From: Thalassomonas viridans
GTDB lineage: Bacteria; Pseudomonadota; Gammaproteobacteria; Enterobacterales; Alteromonadaceae
DNA length: 64,000 bases
NCBI RefSeq assembly: GCF_000948985.2
Contig: NZ_CP059733.1
Coordinates: 1,178,001-1,242,000 of the forward strand
Direction of reading: 5' to 3'
Part shown: piece by piece, positions 34,200-43,654 of the stretch
Position numbering within the stretch: position 1 is the stretch's first letter
Layout of the letters: every line of letters starts with the position of its first letter
Notes under the pieces: generated by a model
Databases searched by the model: none
The model's input: only the letters and a program-made list of their open reading frames with translations
Told to the model about the DNA's origin: nothing
Translations under genes and position numbers: made by a program

Positions 34200-34664
34200 A
34201 TGAATGACGTAGAAAGTAAGAAAGATGTCGAGGTTAAGAACGAGCCTTTAAACAAACGTATGGGCTTAATCGAGGAAAAGCTCAAAAAGTATACCTTGGT
34301 AGGCACCCTGGCCGGCGTGTTACTCGGTGGCGGCGGGGTCTTTGGCGCAGTACAGTGGTTTTACCAGGCACCGTTGGATAAAAAAATAAAGACCTATGAG
34401 TCGGCAATTGCCAGCCTTAAAGGGGTGATTGAGGCCTCAAACAAGGGAGGAGCGAGCGCCGAAGAAGCAAAGGCCTTGCGTATGGAGTTGATAGCCCTGG
34501 ATCGTGATTACCGCAATGCGTTGGGGCTGGTGGCAGAATGCATGGAAATACTGGCAACCCGGGGAATCGACAAGGAATGGCTGCAAAAGGCAGCCAGGCA
34601 ACTGCAGGCCCTGGAGCAGCAAAGGCCGCCTGTGAGTGAAAAAGCCGTCATTCCGGATAAGTAA
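34200..34664 (+). CDS. Hypothetical protein with one membrane span and coiled coil
   Basis: A 154-residue protein of unknown family: a charged cytoplasmic start (DVESKKDVEVKNEPLNKRM), one glycine-rich membrane helix at about 36-58 (LVGTLAGVLLGGGGVFGAVQWF), and a helical, probably coiled-coil region outside it (KIKTYESAIASLKGVIEAS, then LRMELIALDRDYRN). The GGGG in the helix suggests close helix packing or oligomerisation. No partner gene is adjacent. The bulk should be periplasmic if the positive-inside rule holds. Confidence 0.6.
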   Translation: MNDVESKKDVEVKNEPLNKRMGLIEEKLKKYTLVGTLAGVLLGGGGVFGAVQWFYQAPLDKKIKTYESAIASLKGVIEASNKGGASAEEAKALRMELIALDRDYRNALGLVAECMEILATRGIDKEWLQKAARQLQALEQQRPPVSEKAVIPDK

Positions 34665-34838
34665 ATCTCACATTAATATCGCCAGTTTCCTAGCCGGTCA
34701 TCATTTTTGTCATTCCCGGCGCTTTTATCTTCGGCAATTCATTGGTTTGTCCGTTTCAGCTGGTTGCTGATAACCTGCCGTTTTCTTGATAACATAGGGA
34801 TTAAAAGTATAGGGGAATAAAAGCTAAAGGGTGTAACC

Positions 34839-35057
34839 GTGATTATCAGGTTTAATGTTTTTGGCAGGCAGATGTCTGTCCACCAGAAAGATCAGCAATG
34901 GCTGCTCTTTAATGAATCGGATACCGGCATGTCTTCGCGTGTATATGACGTTGTTATTCCTGCGGATCTAACCCGGGATGATCTGGCCGGTTACCTTGAT
35001 GATATTTACCATGAATATGCCACCGACAAGTATCCGGAAGTGGTTGAGCTAGTTTAG
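34839..35057 (+). CDS. Conserved small protein, 72 aa (DUF7661-like)
   Basis: A compact soluble protein: MIIRFNVFGRQMSVHQK at the start, then SSRVYDVVIPADL, and the acidic end LAGYLDDIYHEYATDKYPEVVEL. This pattern recurs in short conserved proteins of gammaproteobacteria (DUF7661 from memory, not certain). The GTG start is supported by AAAGGGTG. No function is known. The stop adjoins a degenerate copy of the MITE-like repeat. Confidence 0.6.
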   Translation: MIIRFNVFGRQMSVHQKDQQWLLFNESDTGMSSRVYDVVIPADLTRDDLAGYLDDIYHEYATDKYPEVVELV

Positions 35058-35200
35058 GGGCTGTTTAGTTGGGATTGTGGATGATTGTTGGATTGCTTGT
35101 ACAGCTGCCGGCGTTAGCATAATGTTATCCGGGGCGCGTCCATTTTTCTGTTTTAAATGGGTAAGCACCGCTTGAAAGTCTTATTTCCTTCCTCAGGCAG
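35058..35200. repeat. Diverged relative of the 162-bp hairpin repeat
   Basis: The stretch shares scattered blocks in the same order with the repeat at 8587-8748: GGGCTGTTTA at the left edge, CGGCGTTAG, then CGTCCATTTTTCTG, then ACCGCTTGAAAGTCTT against ACCGCTCAAAAATCTT. The perfect terminal inverted repeat has been lost, so this is a decayed copy or a relative of it. Like the intact copy it sits directly after a stop codon. Confidence 0.5.
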
Positions 35201-35233
35201 ACCCAATTTTTTAAATCTGACAGGCAGTTACAT

Positions 35234-36115
35234 TTGAATATTCTGATCACAGGCAGCGCCGGCCGGGTAGGGCGGGCCATTTACATTCACATGATGAAAA
35301 CACACCGGGTGACAGGTGTGGACAAAACCCCTTGCTCGACGGCAGATATTGTCGGGGATATCCGGGACAGTGAGCTTATGGAAAAAGCCCTGGAGGGGAT
35401 TGATGTGGTTGTTCATACGGCGGCATTACATGCCCCTCATGTCGGTTTGCTTGCCGATGAAGAGTTTGAAGCTGTCAATGTCAAAGCCACGGAAAAACTG
35501 GCGCTGTCAGGCCTGCAGGCCGGGATTAAGCATTTTGTTTTTACCAGTACCACCGCCCTTTACGGCAGGGCATCGACCCCTGACGGGAGCGCGGGCTGGG
35601 TGGATGAAACGGTTATCCCAAAGCCAAAAACCATCTATCATAGATCTAAGCTTGAAGCGGAAAAGTTGCTGGAAAACATATCGCATTTGTTTGCGTTGCC
35701 GGTTACCGTGCTGCAAATGTCCCGCTGTTTTCCCGAGCCGGCAGATTTAATGGCGGTATACCGGCTTACCCGCGGTATAGATGCCAGGGATGTCGCCCGT
35801 GCCCACGGCTGTGCGGTAGAAAAACGTTTACCTGGCTTTAACCGCTTTATTGTTTCAGGCCGGACCCCTTTTAATCCCGGCTTATGCCAGCGCCTGTTTA
35901 CGGATGCAGCCGATGTGATCCCTGAATATGCACCGGCACTGGCACAGGAGTTTGCCCGCCGGGGCTGGTCTTTGCCCTTAAGCCTGGATCGGGTGTATGA
36001 TTCGGCGCTGGCGCAGCAGCTCCTGGATTGGCAGCCTAAATACGGTTACTTGAGTGTTCTGGAAATGCTGGATAATGAGATGGCGGAGGTGTTGCCATTA
36101 CCGGCTTTGCCTTGA
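35234..36115 (+). CDS. NAD-dependent epimerase/dehydratase family protein
   Basis: A 293-residue extended short-chain dehydrogenase. NILITGSAGRVGRAI is the GxxGxxG dinucleotide motif; VVVHTAALHAP, then FVFTSTTALYG and YHRSKLEAE give the Ser/Tyr/Lys catalytic set (YHRSK). The substrate is unknown, most likely a nucleotide sugar or a small ketone. It starts with TTG at 35234 after CAGGCAGT; no ATG lies near the conserved N-terminus. The stop is followed by the 50-bp tandem-repeat array. Confidence 0.85.
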   Translation: MNILITGSAGRVGRAIYIHMMKTHRVTGVDKTPCSTADIVGDIRDSELMEKALEGIDVVVHTAALHAPHVGLLADEEFEAVNVKATEKLALSGLQAGIKHFVFTSTTALYGRASTPDGSAGWVDETVIPKPKTIYHRSKLEAEKLLENISHLFALPVTVLQMSRCFPEPADLMAVYRLTRGIDARDVARAHGCAVEKRLPGFNRFIVSGRTPFNPGLCQRLFTDAADVIPEYAPALAQEFARRGWSLPLSLDRVYDSALAQQLLDWQPKYGYLSVLEMLDNEMAEVLPLPALP

Positions 36116-36150
36116 TGGTTTTTCTTTAGTGTTTTTTGACTGCTTGGTTA

Positions 36151-36466
36151 TGTACATCCTATTCGTTGCTGTTCCATGACATCCTGTCATCACAGCATAC
36201 CGCACATCCTGTGCATCGCTGTTCCATGACATCCTGTCACCACAACATACCGCACATCCTGTGCATCGCTGTTCCATGACATCCTGTCACCACAGCATAC
36301 CGCACATCCTGTGCATCGCTGTTCCATGGCATCCTGTCACCACAGCATACCGCACATCCTGTGCATCGCTGTTCCATGACATCCTGTCACCACAGCATAC
36401 CGCACATCCTGTGCATCGCTGTTCCATGACATCCTGTCACCACAGCATACCGCACATCCTGTGCAT
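36151..36466. repeat. Tandem array of 50-bp repeats, about six units
   Basis: The period is exactly 50: GTTCCATG recurs at 36171, 36221, 36271, 36321, 36371 and 36421. The first half unit (36151-36170) is degenerate. Each unit contains two short palindromes with the same loop: TGACAtccTGTCA and GCACAtccTGTGC. The block GCATACC-N2-ACATCCTGT is shared with the minus strand of the array at 28793. A length of 50 is not a multiple of three and there are no variable spacers. Confidence 0.95.
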
Positions 36467-36500
36467 AAAAAAAGCACCTGATGGGAGACAGGTGCTTTTT
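36467..36500 (-). terminator. Terminator of the nap operon
   Basis: AAGCACCTG pairs with CAGGTGCTT around an eight-base loop; on the minus strand it is followed by seven T. It lies 25 bp after the napC stop and directly abuts the tandem-repeat array. Confidence 0.9.
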
Positions 36501-36524
36501 GGCTTCAGAAAACGGGTAAGATGT

Positions 36525-37112
36525 TTACCAGCCTTCAACTCCTTTCATGTCAGGCAGGTGATGGGCAATCCCTTTGTGACAGTCGATACAGGTTTTTTCA
36601 CCGCTGGCCAGCGAGGTGGAATGCTGCTTGGCTGCCCGCTGGCTTTGACTGGTGAAATCCATGTAGTCAAAGTTGTGGCAGTTACGGCATTCCAGCGAGT
36701 CATTGGCCTTAAGGCGGCGCCATTCGTTTTCGGCCAGCCTGCGACGCTGGGCGAGAAACTTCTCCCGGGTATTAATGGTACCGAAGATCTTACCCCAGAC
36801 TTCTTTTGAAGCCTGCATTTTCCGGGCGATTTTGTCGGTCCACTTGTGGGGCACATGGCAGTCAGGACAGGTGGCCCGCACACCGGAGCGGTTGGTAAAA
36901 TGTATCGTGGTTTTCAGTTCCTCATAGACATTGTTTTCCATCTCATGGCAGGAAATACAAAACTCTTCGGTATTGGTGAGTTCCAGTGCGGTATTAAAGC
37001 CACCCCAGAAAATCACCCCGGCGATAAACCCCCCGATAACCAAAGCACCTAAGCTGTAATAACCGCTGGGTTTTTTCAGGGTTTGCCAGCCAATTTTTAT
37101 GATGTTTTTCAT
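36525..37112 (-). CDS. napC: Tetraheme cytochrome c NapC
   Basis: A 195-residue NapC/NirT quinol dehydrogenase. An N-terminal membrane helix ([19 protein letters not shown]) anchors four CxxCH heme sites: [24 protein letters not shown] and CIDCHKGI. It takes electrons from the quinol pool and passes them to NapB-NapA in the periplasm. It is the last gene of napEFDABC, 9 bp after napB, and is followed by a strong terminator. Confidence 0.95.
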   Translation of the reverse strand: MKNIIKIGWQTLKKPSGYYSLGALVIGGFIAGVIFWGGFNTALELTNTEEFCISCHEMENNVYEELKTTIHFTNRSGVRATCPDCHVPHKWTDKIARKMQASKEVWGKIFGTINTREKFLAQRRRLAENEWRRLKANDSLECRNCHNFDYMDFTSQSQRAAKQHSTSLASGEKTCIDCHKGIAHHLPDMKGVEGW

Positions 37113-37121
37113 GGCGGCCTC

Positions 37122-37592
37122 TTACTTCTGTGCGGTTTGTGATTTTTGCTTCATGATGGCGTGCATATCAATAAACTCGTTTTCCACCGGGGGCTTGGTA
37201 TCGAGCTGGGTGACATGGCACTGGTTACAAAAATAACGGCGCGGTGAAATCTCCGCCAAAAAGTTACCGTCACGGTCCATAAAATGGGTGACGCTGACCA
37301 TAGGCGCCTGCGACTCTTCGGTGCGCTGACGGCTATGGCAGGACATACATTTATTGGTGTTGAGGTTCACCTCATAGTTACGGGTTTTATGCGGGATCAC
37401 CGGCGGCTGCATCGGATAATTACGCGCCTGCTTGATGTCGCTGTTGATCACCTTAGGGATAATCCCGGGCTTTTTCTGCTGGTCTATGCTGGTTTTCTCA
37501 CGCAGTGTGGCGACTTCGCCCGGCGCCGCCAAGCTTGAGGTCACGGGTAGCAAAACAGATAACAGCATGCCAATTTTTATCAAATTTTTCAT
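37122..37592 (-). CDS. napB: Diheme cytochrome c NapB
   Basis: A 156-residue periplasmic protein with a signal peptide (LIKIGMLLSVLLPVTSSLAA) and two heme sites, NKCMSCHSRQ and FCNQCHVTQ. NYPMQPPVIPHKTRNYEVNL and APMVSVTHFMDRDG are typical NapB blocks. It is the small subunit of the nitrate reductase, carrying electrons from NapC to NapA. It lies between napA (10 bp) and napC (9 bp). Confidence 0.95.
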   Translation of the reverse strand: MKNLIKIGMLLSVLLPVTSSLAAPGEVATLREKTSIDQQKKPGIIPKVINSDIKQARNYPMQPPVIPHKTRNYEVNLNTNKCMSCHSRQRTEESQAPMVSVTHFMDRDGNFLAEISPRRYFCNQCHVTQLDTKPPVENEFIDMHAIMKQKSQTAQK

Positions 37593-37602
37593 GAGAGCTC
37601 TC

Positions 37603-40101
37603 CTAAACCTTAACCACTTTAACGGCGCATTTTTTATAGTCGGTCTCTTTGGATAAGGGATCTGTGGCGTCTAAGGTCAACTTGTTCACCAGGCGTCCGG
37701 CATCAAAGAAAGCCATGTATACCAAGCCTTTAGGCGGCTTGTTGCGTCCCCTCGTTTCCACGCGGGTTTGTACTTCACCGCGGCGGGACACTATGTTCAC
37801 TAAATCTCCCCGGCGCATGTTGCGTTTTTTCGCATCATCCGGGTGCATATAAACCACGGCGTCCGGCATGGACTTGTACAGCTCGGGCACCCTCTGGGTC
37901 ATAGAGCCGGTGTGCCAGTGCTCCAGGACCCGGCCGGTGGACAACCAGAGATCGTATTCTTCATCCGGAGATTCGGCTGCCGGCTCGTAGGGCAGGGCGA
38001 AGATAACGGCCCTGCCGTCCGGTTTGCCGTAGAATTCAAAGTCCTTGCCGGGTTTGACATAAGGATCTGAGCCTTCTTTAAAGCGCCACAGGGTTTCCTT
38101 GCCGTCCACTACCGGCCAGCGCAGGCCGCGTACCTGATGGTAAGTATCGTAAGGGGCAAGGTCATGGGCTTTGCCGCGGCCGAAACCTGCGTATTCTTCG
38201 AACAGGCCTTTTTGCAGGTAGAAACCGAAATCTCTCGATTCCTGGTTCAGGCGGTCTTTGGGAATCTCATCCAGGGAGTACTTATTCACCTGGTCGTTTT
38301 TATACAGGATATCGTATAAGGTTTTGCCCCGGTACTCAGGTTTTTTCGCCAGCAGCTCTTCCGGCCAGACTTCTTCCACCTTAAAGCGCTTGGAGAACTC
38401 CACCAGCTGCCATAAGTCGGATCTGGCATCCCCCGGCGCCTGCACCATCTGGTACCAGGCCTGGGTCCGGCGTTCGGCGTTGCCGTAAACCCCTTCTTTT
38501 TCCACCCACATGGCGGTAGGCAAGATCAAGTCAGCGGCCTGGGCGCTCACCGTGGGGTAAGGGTCGGAGACGACAATAAAGTTGTCCGGGTTGCGGTAAC
38601 CGGGGTAAATCTCTTCGTTGATATTGGCCCCGGCCTGCATGTTGTTGGTGCACTGGGTCCAGTAGAAGTTGAGTTTACCGTCTTTAAGCATACGGTTTTG
38701 CAGCACCGCATGGTAACCGGGTTTTGGCGGGATAGTGCCGTCCGGCAGTTTCCAGATTTTTTCCGCCATTTTACGGTGTTTGGGGTTTTTCACTACCATA
38801 TCTGCCGGCAGGCGGTGGGCAAAGGTGCCGACTTCGCGTGCGGTACCGCAGGCGGAGGGCTGGCCGGTGAGTGAAAACGGACTGTTGCCCGGGGTAGAGA
38901 TCTTACCGGTTAACAGGTGGATGTTATATACCAGGTTGTTGGCCCAGACGCCGCGGGTATGCTGGTTAAAGCCCATGGTCCAGAAAGAACAGACCTTGAT
39001 TTTAGGATCCGCGTATAACTCCGCCAGGGCTTTGAGTTTGTGCTCAGGCACACCGGAAAGCTTGGAAGTATATTCCAGGGTGTAGGTGCTGACAAACTTG
39101 GCATATTCCTTAAAGCTGATGGCTTTGGAGCTGCCTTTGGTCTTGCCGTTGTTTTTCGCTTTTTGCTCCAGCGGGTGCTCGGGACGCAGGCCGTAACCTA
39201 TATCGGTTTCACCCAGGCGGAAGTTGGTGTGTTTGTTGACAAAGTCGTGATTGACGCGGCCGGTTTCAATGATGTAGTGGGCGATGTAGTTCAGAATCGC
39301 CAAATCCGTCTGCGGCGTGAAAATCATGCCGTTGTCTGCCAGGTCGAAACTGCGGTGCTGGTAGGTGGATAACACATGTACCTTCACGTGCGGCGCGCTT
39401 AAGCGGCGGTCGGTGATCCGGGTCCAGAGGATCGGGTGCATTTCCGCCATATTAGAACCCCAGAGCACCATGGCATCCGTGGCTTCCATATCGTCGTAAC
39501 AGCCCATGGGCTCATCGATACCAAAAGTACGCATAAAGCCGCCCACGGCTGAGGCCATACAGTGACGGGCGTTGGGGTCTATGTTGTTGCTGCGAAAACC
39601 TGCTTTCATCAGTTTTACCGCGGCATAACCTTCGGGCACTGTCCACTGGCCTGAGCCGAACATGCCGATGGAAGTGGGACCCTTGGCCTTTAAGGCGGCC
39701 TTGGTTTTCTCTTCCATAATGTCAAAGGCGCGTTTCCAGGAGATAGGCGCAAATTCCCCGTCCTTATGGAACTCGCCGTTTTTCATGCGCAGCAGTGGCG
39801 TGGTCAGGCGGTCTTTACCGTACATGATCTTCGACAGGAAATAACCTTTAACACAGTTAAGGCCTTTGTTGACCGGTGATTTAATATCACCGTGCGTTGC
39901 AACCACTTTGCCGTCCATTACCCCGACATTGACACTACAACCGGTGCCGCAAAAACGACACGGGGCCTTGTCCCATTTGAGTTTGGTAAGATCACTGCTG
40001 GTGATCAAGTTGGATGCGGCAGCGGGTACTGAAACCCCGGCTACGGCAGCGGCCGCAGCAACAGCGTTTGCTTTGATAAATTCTCGGCGGTTAATCGTCA
40101 T
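37603..40101 (-). CDS. napA: Periplasmic nitrate reductase catalytic subunit NapA
   Basis: An 832-residue bis-MGD molybdoenzyme that reduces nitrate to nitrite in the periplasm. The N-terminus has a twin-arginine signal ([19 protein letters not shown]). [13 protein letters not shown] and the later NCVKGYF hold the 4Fe-4S cluster; the Mo-ligating Cys is in [16 protein letters not shown]. The C-terminal molybdopterin-binding part contains [21 protein letters not shown]. Length matches NapA. AGGTGAGGCC precedes the ATG. NapD, encoded just upstream, should bind its Tat signal. Confidence 0.97.
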   Translation of the reverse strand: MTINRREFIKANAVAAAAAVAGVSVPAAASNLITSSDLTKLKWDKAPCRFCGTGCSVNVGVMDGKVVATHGDIKSPVNKGLNCVKGYFLSKIMYGKDRLTTPLLRMKNGEFHKDGEFAPISWKRAFDIMEEKTKAALKAKGPTSIGMFGSGQWTVPEGYAAVKLMKAGFRSNNIDPNARHCMASAVGGFMRTFGIDEPMGCYDDMEATDAMVLWGSNMAEMHPILWTRITDRRLSAPHVKVHVLSTYQHRSFDLADNGMIFTPQTDLAILNYIAHYIIETGRVNHDFVNKHTNFRLGETDIGYGLRPEHPLEQKAKNNGKTKGSSKAISFKEYAKFVSTYTLEYTSKLSGVPEHKLKALAELYADPKIKVCSFWTMGFNQHTRGVWANNLVYNIHLLTGKISTPGNSPFSLTGQPSACGTAREVGTFAHRLPADMVVKNPKHRKMAEKIWKLPDGTIPPKPGYHAVLQNRMLKDGKLNFYWTQCTNNMQAGANINEEIYPGYRNPDNFIVVSDPYPTVSAQAADLILPTAMWVEKEGVYGNAERRTQAWYQMVQAPGDARSDLWQLVEFSKRFKVEEVWPEELLAKKPEYRGKTLYDILYKNDQVNKYSLDEIPKDRLNQESRDFGFYLQKGLFEEYAGFGRGKAHDLAPYDTYHQVRGLRWPVVDGKETLWRFKEGSDPYVKPGKDFEFYGKPDGRAVIFALPYEPAAESPDEEYDLWLSTGRVLEHWHTGSMTQRVPELYKSMPDAVVYMHPDDAKKRNMRRGDLVNIVSRRGEVQTRVETRGRNKPPKGLVYMAFFDAGRLVNKLTLDATDPLSKETDYKKCAVKVVKV

Positions 40102-40110
40102 GGCCTCACC

Positions 40111-40431
40111 TTATATCGTAGTTTCGGGCAAAAATTGATGGTATACCGGCGCCAGGTTATAGAGGCCGGTATGGTATTTCAGGGCGTCGATCTTCTCTCC
40201 GATTCCTTTCTGGCTATAGTCTTCAATGGTAAAAACGATTTTTCCTTCAGGACTTACGGCATGAATTTCGGCACCCTTGAGCTGTTTTATTTGTTCTTGT
40301 ACTTCAGCTAACTGGGTTATTACGGCGTGGGCGACAAAGCTGGCGACATGATATTCGCCGCTTTGTTCTGAGCTGTCCGGTGTATACTGGCTCACGCCAT
40401 TTTGCTCATTGGTTAAAACATTATCTGGCAT
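40111..40431 (-). CDS. napD: NapA maturation chaperone NapD
   Basis: A 106-residue cytoplasmic protein. The core EYHVASFVAHAVITQLAEVQEQI, then IHAVSPEGKIVFTIED and the end LYNLAPVYHQFLPE match NapD, which binds the Tat signal peptide of NapA and prevents premature export. The N-terminal 27 residues are longer than usual. Start at 40431, the second of two adjacent ATG codons, because GAGG lies six bases upstream; 40434 is also possible. It overlaps the 3' end of napF by 11 bases. Confidence 0.9.
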   Translation of the reverse strand: MPDNVLTNEQNGVSQYTPDSSEQSGEYHVASFVAHAVITQLAEVQEQIKQLKGAEIHAVSPEGKIVFTIEDYSQKGIGEKIDALKYHTGLYNLAPVYHQFLPETTI

Positions 40432-40948
40432 CATCTGCCTCACTGATAAAAGTAAAAGAGAGTGAGTCCTGCGGACATGTGGTAATACAGGCGCCACATT
40501 GGGTACAGTCGGCAAGATTCAATTCCGGTTTGGCTATGCTGGTATCCTGATAGCTAAAGGTGATGGCCTGGGTTTCACAGACATCCTGGCAGCTGCGGCA
40601 ATAAATCTCGTTTTTGGCCAGGCATTTATTGTTAATGCCTAGGGCTGCCGGCCAGGGGGCTTGTTGCCCTGAGTTTATTTCTGCCTGCGGCTTGAATAAC
40701 GGCTTTTCGCAGCTTTGAATACATTGCTGGCAAAAAGTACATTCACCTTTGGAAAAGTCTATCTTGGGAAAGCCTTGTTCATCCCGAACGATAATTTGTG
40801 TTTCACAGCTCTTGATGCAGTCCTGGCATTGGTCACAACCTGAGGTAAACACAGCTTCACTGATAATCCAGGGCAATCTCAGCTCGGGTTTATGGCTCAG
40901 CTTTCCTCTAAATAACCGGCGCCTTGCCGGGTTTTCTAAGCGGTCCAT
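40421..40948 (-). CDS. napF: Ferredoxin-type protein NapF
   Basis: A 175-residue protein with several 4Fe-4S motifs: CDQCQDCIKSCE, CTFCQQCIQSCEKP, CRSCQDVCE and CTQCGACITTCP. MDRLENPARRRLFRGK at the start matches the conserved NapF N-terminus, so ATG 40948 is preferred (AAGG eight bases upstream). NapF is cytoplasmic and thought to help load iron-sulfur cluster into NapA. It starts 10 bp after napE and overlaps napD. Confidence 0.9.
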   Translation of the reverse strand: MDRLENPARRRLFRGKLSHKPELRLPWIISEAVFTSGCDQCQDCIKSCETQIIVRDEQGFPKIDFSKGECTFCQQCIQSCEKPLFKPQAEINSGQQAPWPAALGINNKCLAKNEIYCRSCQDVCETQAITFSYQDTSIAKPELNLADCTQCGACITTCPQDSLSFTFISEADDAR

Positions 40949-40958
40949 TTCGGTTGCC

Positions 40959-41120
40959 TTATGCTCCCGGCGGTCCGAACAAGATTTGACTGATCCAGAC
41001 CATAAATCCGAAGCCGCCAACAATAATGACCGACAGGATAGGCGCTAAAAAAACCGCCAGAAAAACGAAGGTGTTTCGTTCATGATTCTTTTGTGATTCA
41101 GCAGAGTTAGGCTCATTCAT
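40959..41120 (-). CDS. napE: Small membrane protein NapE
   Basis: A 53-residue protein with a polar start (MNEPNSAESQKNHERN) and one long membrane helix (TFVFLAVFLAPILSVIIV and on). FLAVFLAPILSV and GFMVWISQILFGPPG are typical NapE blocks. It is the first gene of the nap operon, 10 bp before napF. Its function is unclear; it is a constant companion of nap genes. It is short enough to be missed by length cut-offs. Confidence 0.9.
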   Translation of the reverse strand: MNEPNSAESQKNHERNTFVFLAVFLAPILSVIIVGGFGFMVWISQILFGPPGA

Positions 41121-41180
41121 GATGTGCTCGTATATTGATTTGTAGTCGAAGTTATTGTGCCAGTTCCGCAGGGGAAGGAA

Positions 41181-41194
41181 TTGATCAGGATCAA
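41181..41194 (-). promoter_or_regulatory. FNR box upstream of napE
   Basis: TTGATCAGGATCAA is an exact TTGAT-N4-ATCAA FNR consensus. On the minus strand a possible -10 (ACAATA at 41158-41153) lies at the distance expected if the box is centred near -41.5. This supports anaerobic activation of napEFDABC by FNR. No clear NarP heptamer pair was found. Confidence 0.85.
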
Positions 41195-41395
41195 CGAATA
41201 TTCAATAGCCATTAATAATGTGAGGTTTTTCAACATAGCTAAACAGCTTTATCAGACCTTGCCGGCTACGGCCAGACAGGGTTAAGTCTTGTGGAACCTA
41301 GTTAAGCATAGATGAATTTCCCGTTTTGGCCTTGCTTTTTGCCATTGCCCGGCAAAGATTGCTAAACTTGGCTTTTTTTCGACAGAGGGTCATCA

Positions 41396-43645
41396 GTGCC
41401 TAAGCAAGAGCCGCATGTTTCGCAGGACGGGATAGCGCAGCCGCAGTTTTTTTCCTGGGTTAAATCTTATGCCGGGCAGGCGCTGGCTGCCCGGCAAAGA
41501 CGCCTGGTGGTGTTGGCCGGTGATACCGGCTGGGGACTTTCCCTGTTAAAGGCTTTGCCTCCTTTTGCAAACCGTGGCGAAAAACACGGAGAAAAGCCGG
41601 AGGCAGGTGATGATACCTGGCTGATCTACAGTGATTCGGCGGACGGGATGTCGCCGTTAACCGGGCATAAGACGGCAGAGATATCCGTTAGCGACCGCAA
41701 AAGCTACCGCCATCATTTGGGCACGGAGAATACCTATCTGTTGTTTGATGGCGGGGAAGATGATGAGGGCTTTAATATCGATGCCCTGGCTGCCTTGTCC
41801 GGTACCCTGGTGGCGGGGGGGATATTATTTCTTTTGCTGCCGCAGCATGGGAAGGGTTTTCCGGTGCAAAGCAACAGCATTTTTCTGCAAAGGTTTTTCC
41901 GGGAACTGGCCGGGGATAATGCCGCCTGTATTCTTGAGCAGGGAAAACCCCTGCCGCCAATAGCTGAATATACTGGCCCTGAGTGTCCGGCACAGCCTCC
42001 TTTGGCTTTGGGCTGTAAAACCCCGGAGCAGGCCGATGCGGTACAAAACATCATCAAGGTCGTAAAAGGCCACAGGAGCCGGCCTCTGGTGTTAACCGCC
42101 GACCGGGGCCGGGGTAAATCCTCGGCGCTGGCCATAGCGGCTGCCGAGCTCTTGGCCGGGGGGAGCAAAACCGGGGAAAAAATGCACATAGGGATCACCG
42201 CCCCGCATTTGCAGGCGTGTGAGGTTTTTTTCCGGCAATTGCAGGTCTCCCTGCCCGGGGCGGAATTTTCCGGCGGGCGTTGCGTGCATGCCCATGGCGT
42301 GATTGAGTTTTTCCCCGTGGATGTGCTGCTGCACCAGCAAGCCCAATTGGGGTTATTGCTGGTGGATGAAGCGGCGGCGATCCCGGTTTATTTGCTGCAG
42401 CAATTACTGGCGTGTTATCACCGCATGGTGTTTTCAACCACGATACACGGCTATGAAGGGGCAGGAAGGGGATTTACCCTTAAATTCAGGCAAATCCTGC
42501 AACAGCAAACGCCCGGCTACCGGGCCTTGCATGTGCACCAGCCTATCCGCTGGGCTGGGGATGATCCCCTTGAAGCTTTTATCTTCAGGGCCTGCCTGTT
42601 AAAGGCGGCTTTAGCCGAGGTTAATGATGGCGACCACCCCGTCCCGCATGCAGATGAACGCCGGAATGAAAGCGAATTTCTCCTGTTAACACCCGAAGAC
42701 TTGCTCGCCGACGAGGCCCTGCTGGAGCAGGTGTTTGCCGTGCTGGTAACGGCGCATTATCAGACTAAACCCAGCGATTTAAAAATGTTGCTAGATAACC
42801 CCCGGATGCGTATTTTCTGCCTGAAAAGACAGCAACAGGTGCTTGCCGTGGCTTTATTGATGCTTGAGGGCAAGGCGGCAGCGGACGAGGTCGAGGCGGT
42901 GAAAAACTCGCGGCGCAGGTTAAGGGATCAGTTTATTCCGCAGTCGCTGATGAGCCATAACGGTGTCGATCAGGCTTTCGGGTACAGCTACTTGAGAATT
43001 ATGCGCATTGCCGTGCATCCCGTGTATCAGCAGCAGGGTTTAGGCAGTAATTTTCTGGCCCAGTTGCAGGAATATGGGCAGGCGCAGCAGATCGATTTTA
43101 TCGGCTCAAGTTTTGGCGCCAATGCCCACTTGCTGTCATTTTGGCTGAAGGGAGGTTACCAGTTGGCGAGAATAGGTTTTACTCCGGACGCCTCCAGCGG
43201 CGAACATTCGGCTCTGGTGCTTAAAGCCTTAAATGACAACGGCCGGACATTGCAGCAGGATATCCACCGCCAGTTTTACCGCAGTTTTGATTATTTGTTG
43301 CTTGATGAATACCAACACTTGCCGGTGGCGTTAATCGCCCTGATTTTATCTTATTGCCCCCGGGAGTACCTGCCCGAACTCAGCGATTTTGACCGGGATA
43401 CGGTTGCGGCCTTTGCCGCCAGACAAAGGTTGTTCAGCAGTTGTGTTTACAGCTTGCATTTATGGCTGAAGACTCACCTGAGCGGACATAACAACCGGGT
43501 TTTTTATCCGCTGATCAGCCGGGTGTTATGTAAACTTAGCACCAGTGAGGTATGCCGGATGTACGGTTTTACCGGGAAAAAGGCATTTAACCGGCACCTG
43601 GTTACCCTGGTGCAGGAAGCGCTGGATGATGAGGGAGCGGATTAA
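41396..43645 (+). CDS. tmcA: tRNA(Met) cytidine acetyltransferase
   Basis: A 749-residue TmcA, which makes N4-acetylcytidine at the wobble base of elongator tRNA(Met) using acetyl-CoA and ATP. An N-terminal DUF1726 domain is followed by an RNA-helicase-like part with Walker A TADRGRGKSSALA (about 232-244) and Walker B LLLVDEAAAIP; the GNAT domain carries RIMRIAVHPVYQQQGLGS, the acetyl-CoA loop, and the tRNA-binding C-terminal domain follows. It starts with GTG at 41396 after AGAGGG. Somewhat longer than E. coli TmcA (671). Confidence 0.95.
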   Translation: MPKQEPHVSQDGIAQPQFFSWVKSYAGQALAARQRRLVVLAGDTGWGLSLLKALPPFANRGEKHGEKPEAGDDTWLIYSDSADGMSPLTGHKTAEISVSDRKSYRHHLGTENTYLLFDGGEDDEGFNIDALAALSGTLVAGGILFLLLPQHGKGFPVQSNSIFLQRFFRELAGDNAACILEQGKPLPPIAEYTGPECPAQPPLALGCKTPEQADAVQNIIKVVKGHRSRPLVLTADRGRGKSSALAIAAAELLAGGSKTGEKMHIGITAPHLQACEVFFRQLQVSLPGAEFSGGRCVHAHGVIEFFPVDVLLHQQAQLGLLLVDEAAAIPVYLLQQLLACYHRMVFSTTIHGYEGAGRGFTLKFRQILQQQTPGYRALHVHQPIRWAGDDPLEAFIFRACLLKAALAEVNDGDHPVPHADERRNESEFLLLTPEDLLADEALLEQVFAVLVTAHYQTKPSDLKMLLDNPRMRIFCLKRQQQVLAVALLMLEGKAAADEVEAVKNSRRRLRDQFIPQSLMSHNGVDQAFGYSYLRIMRIAVHPVYQQQGLGSNFLAQLQEYGQAQQIDFIGSSFGANAHLLSFWLKGGYQLARIGFTPDASSGEHSALVLKALNDNGRTLQQDIHRQFYRSFDYLLLDEYQHLPVALIALILSYCPREYLPELSDFDRDTVAAFAARQRLFSSCVYSLHLWLKTHLSGHNNRVFYPLISRVLCKLSTSEVCRMYGFTGKKAFNRHLVTLVQEALDDEGAD

Positions 43646-43654
43646 AGGGCTGGC

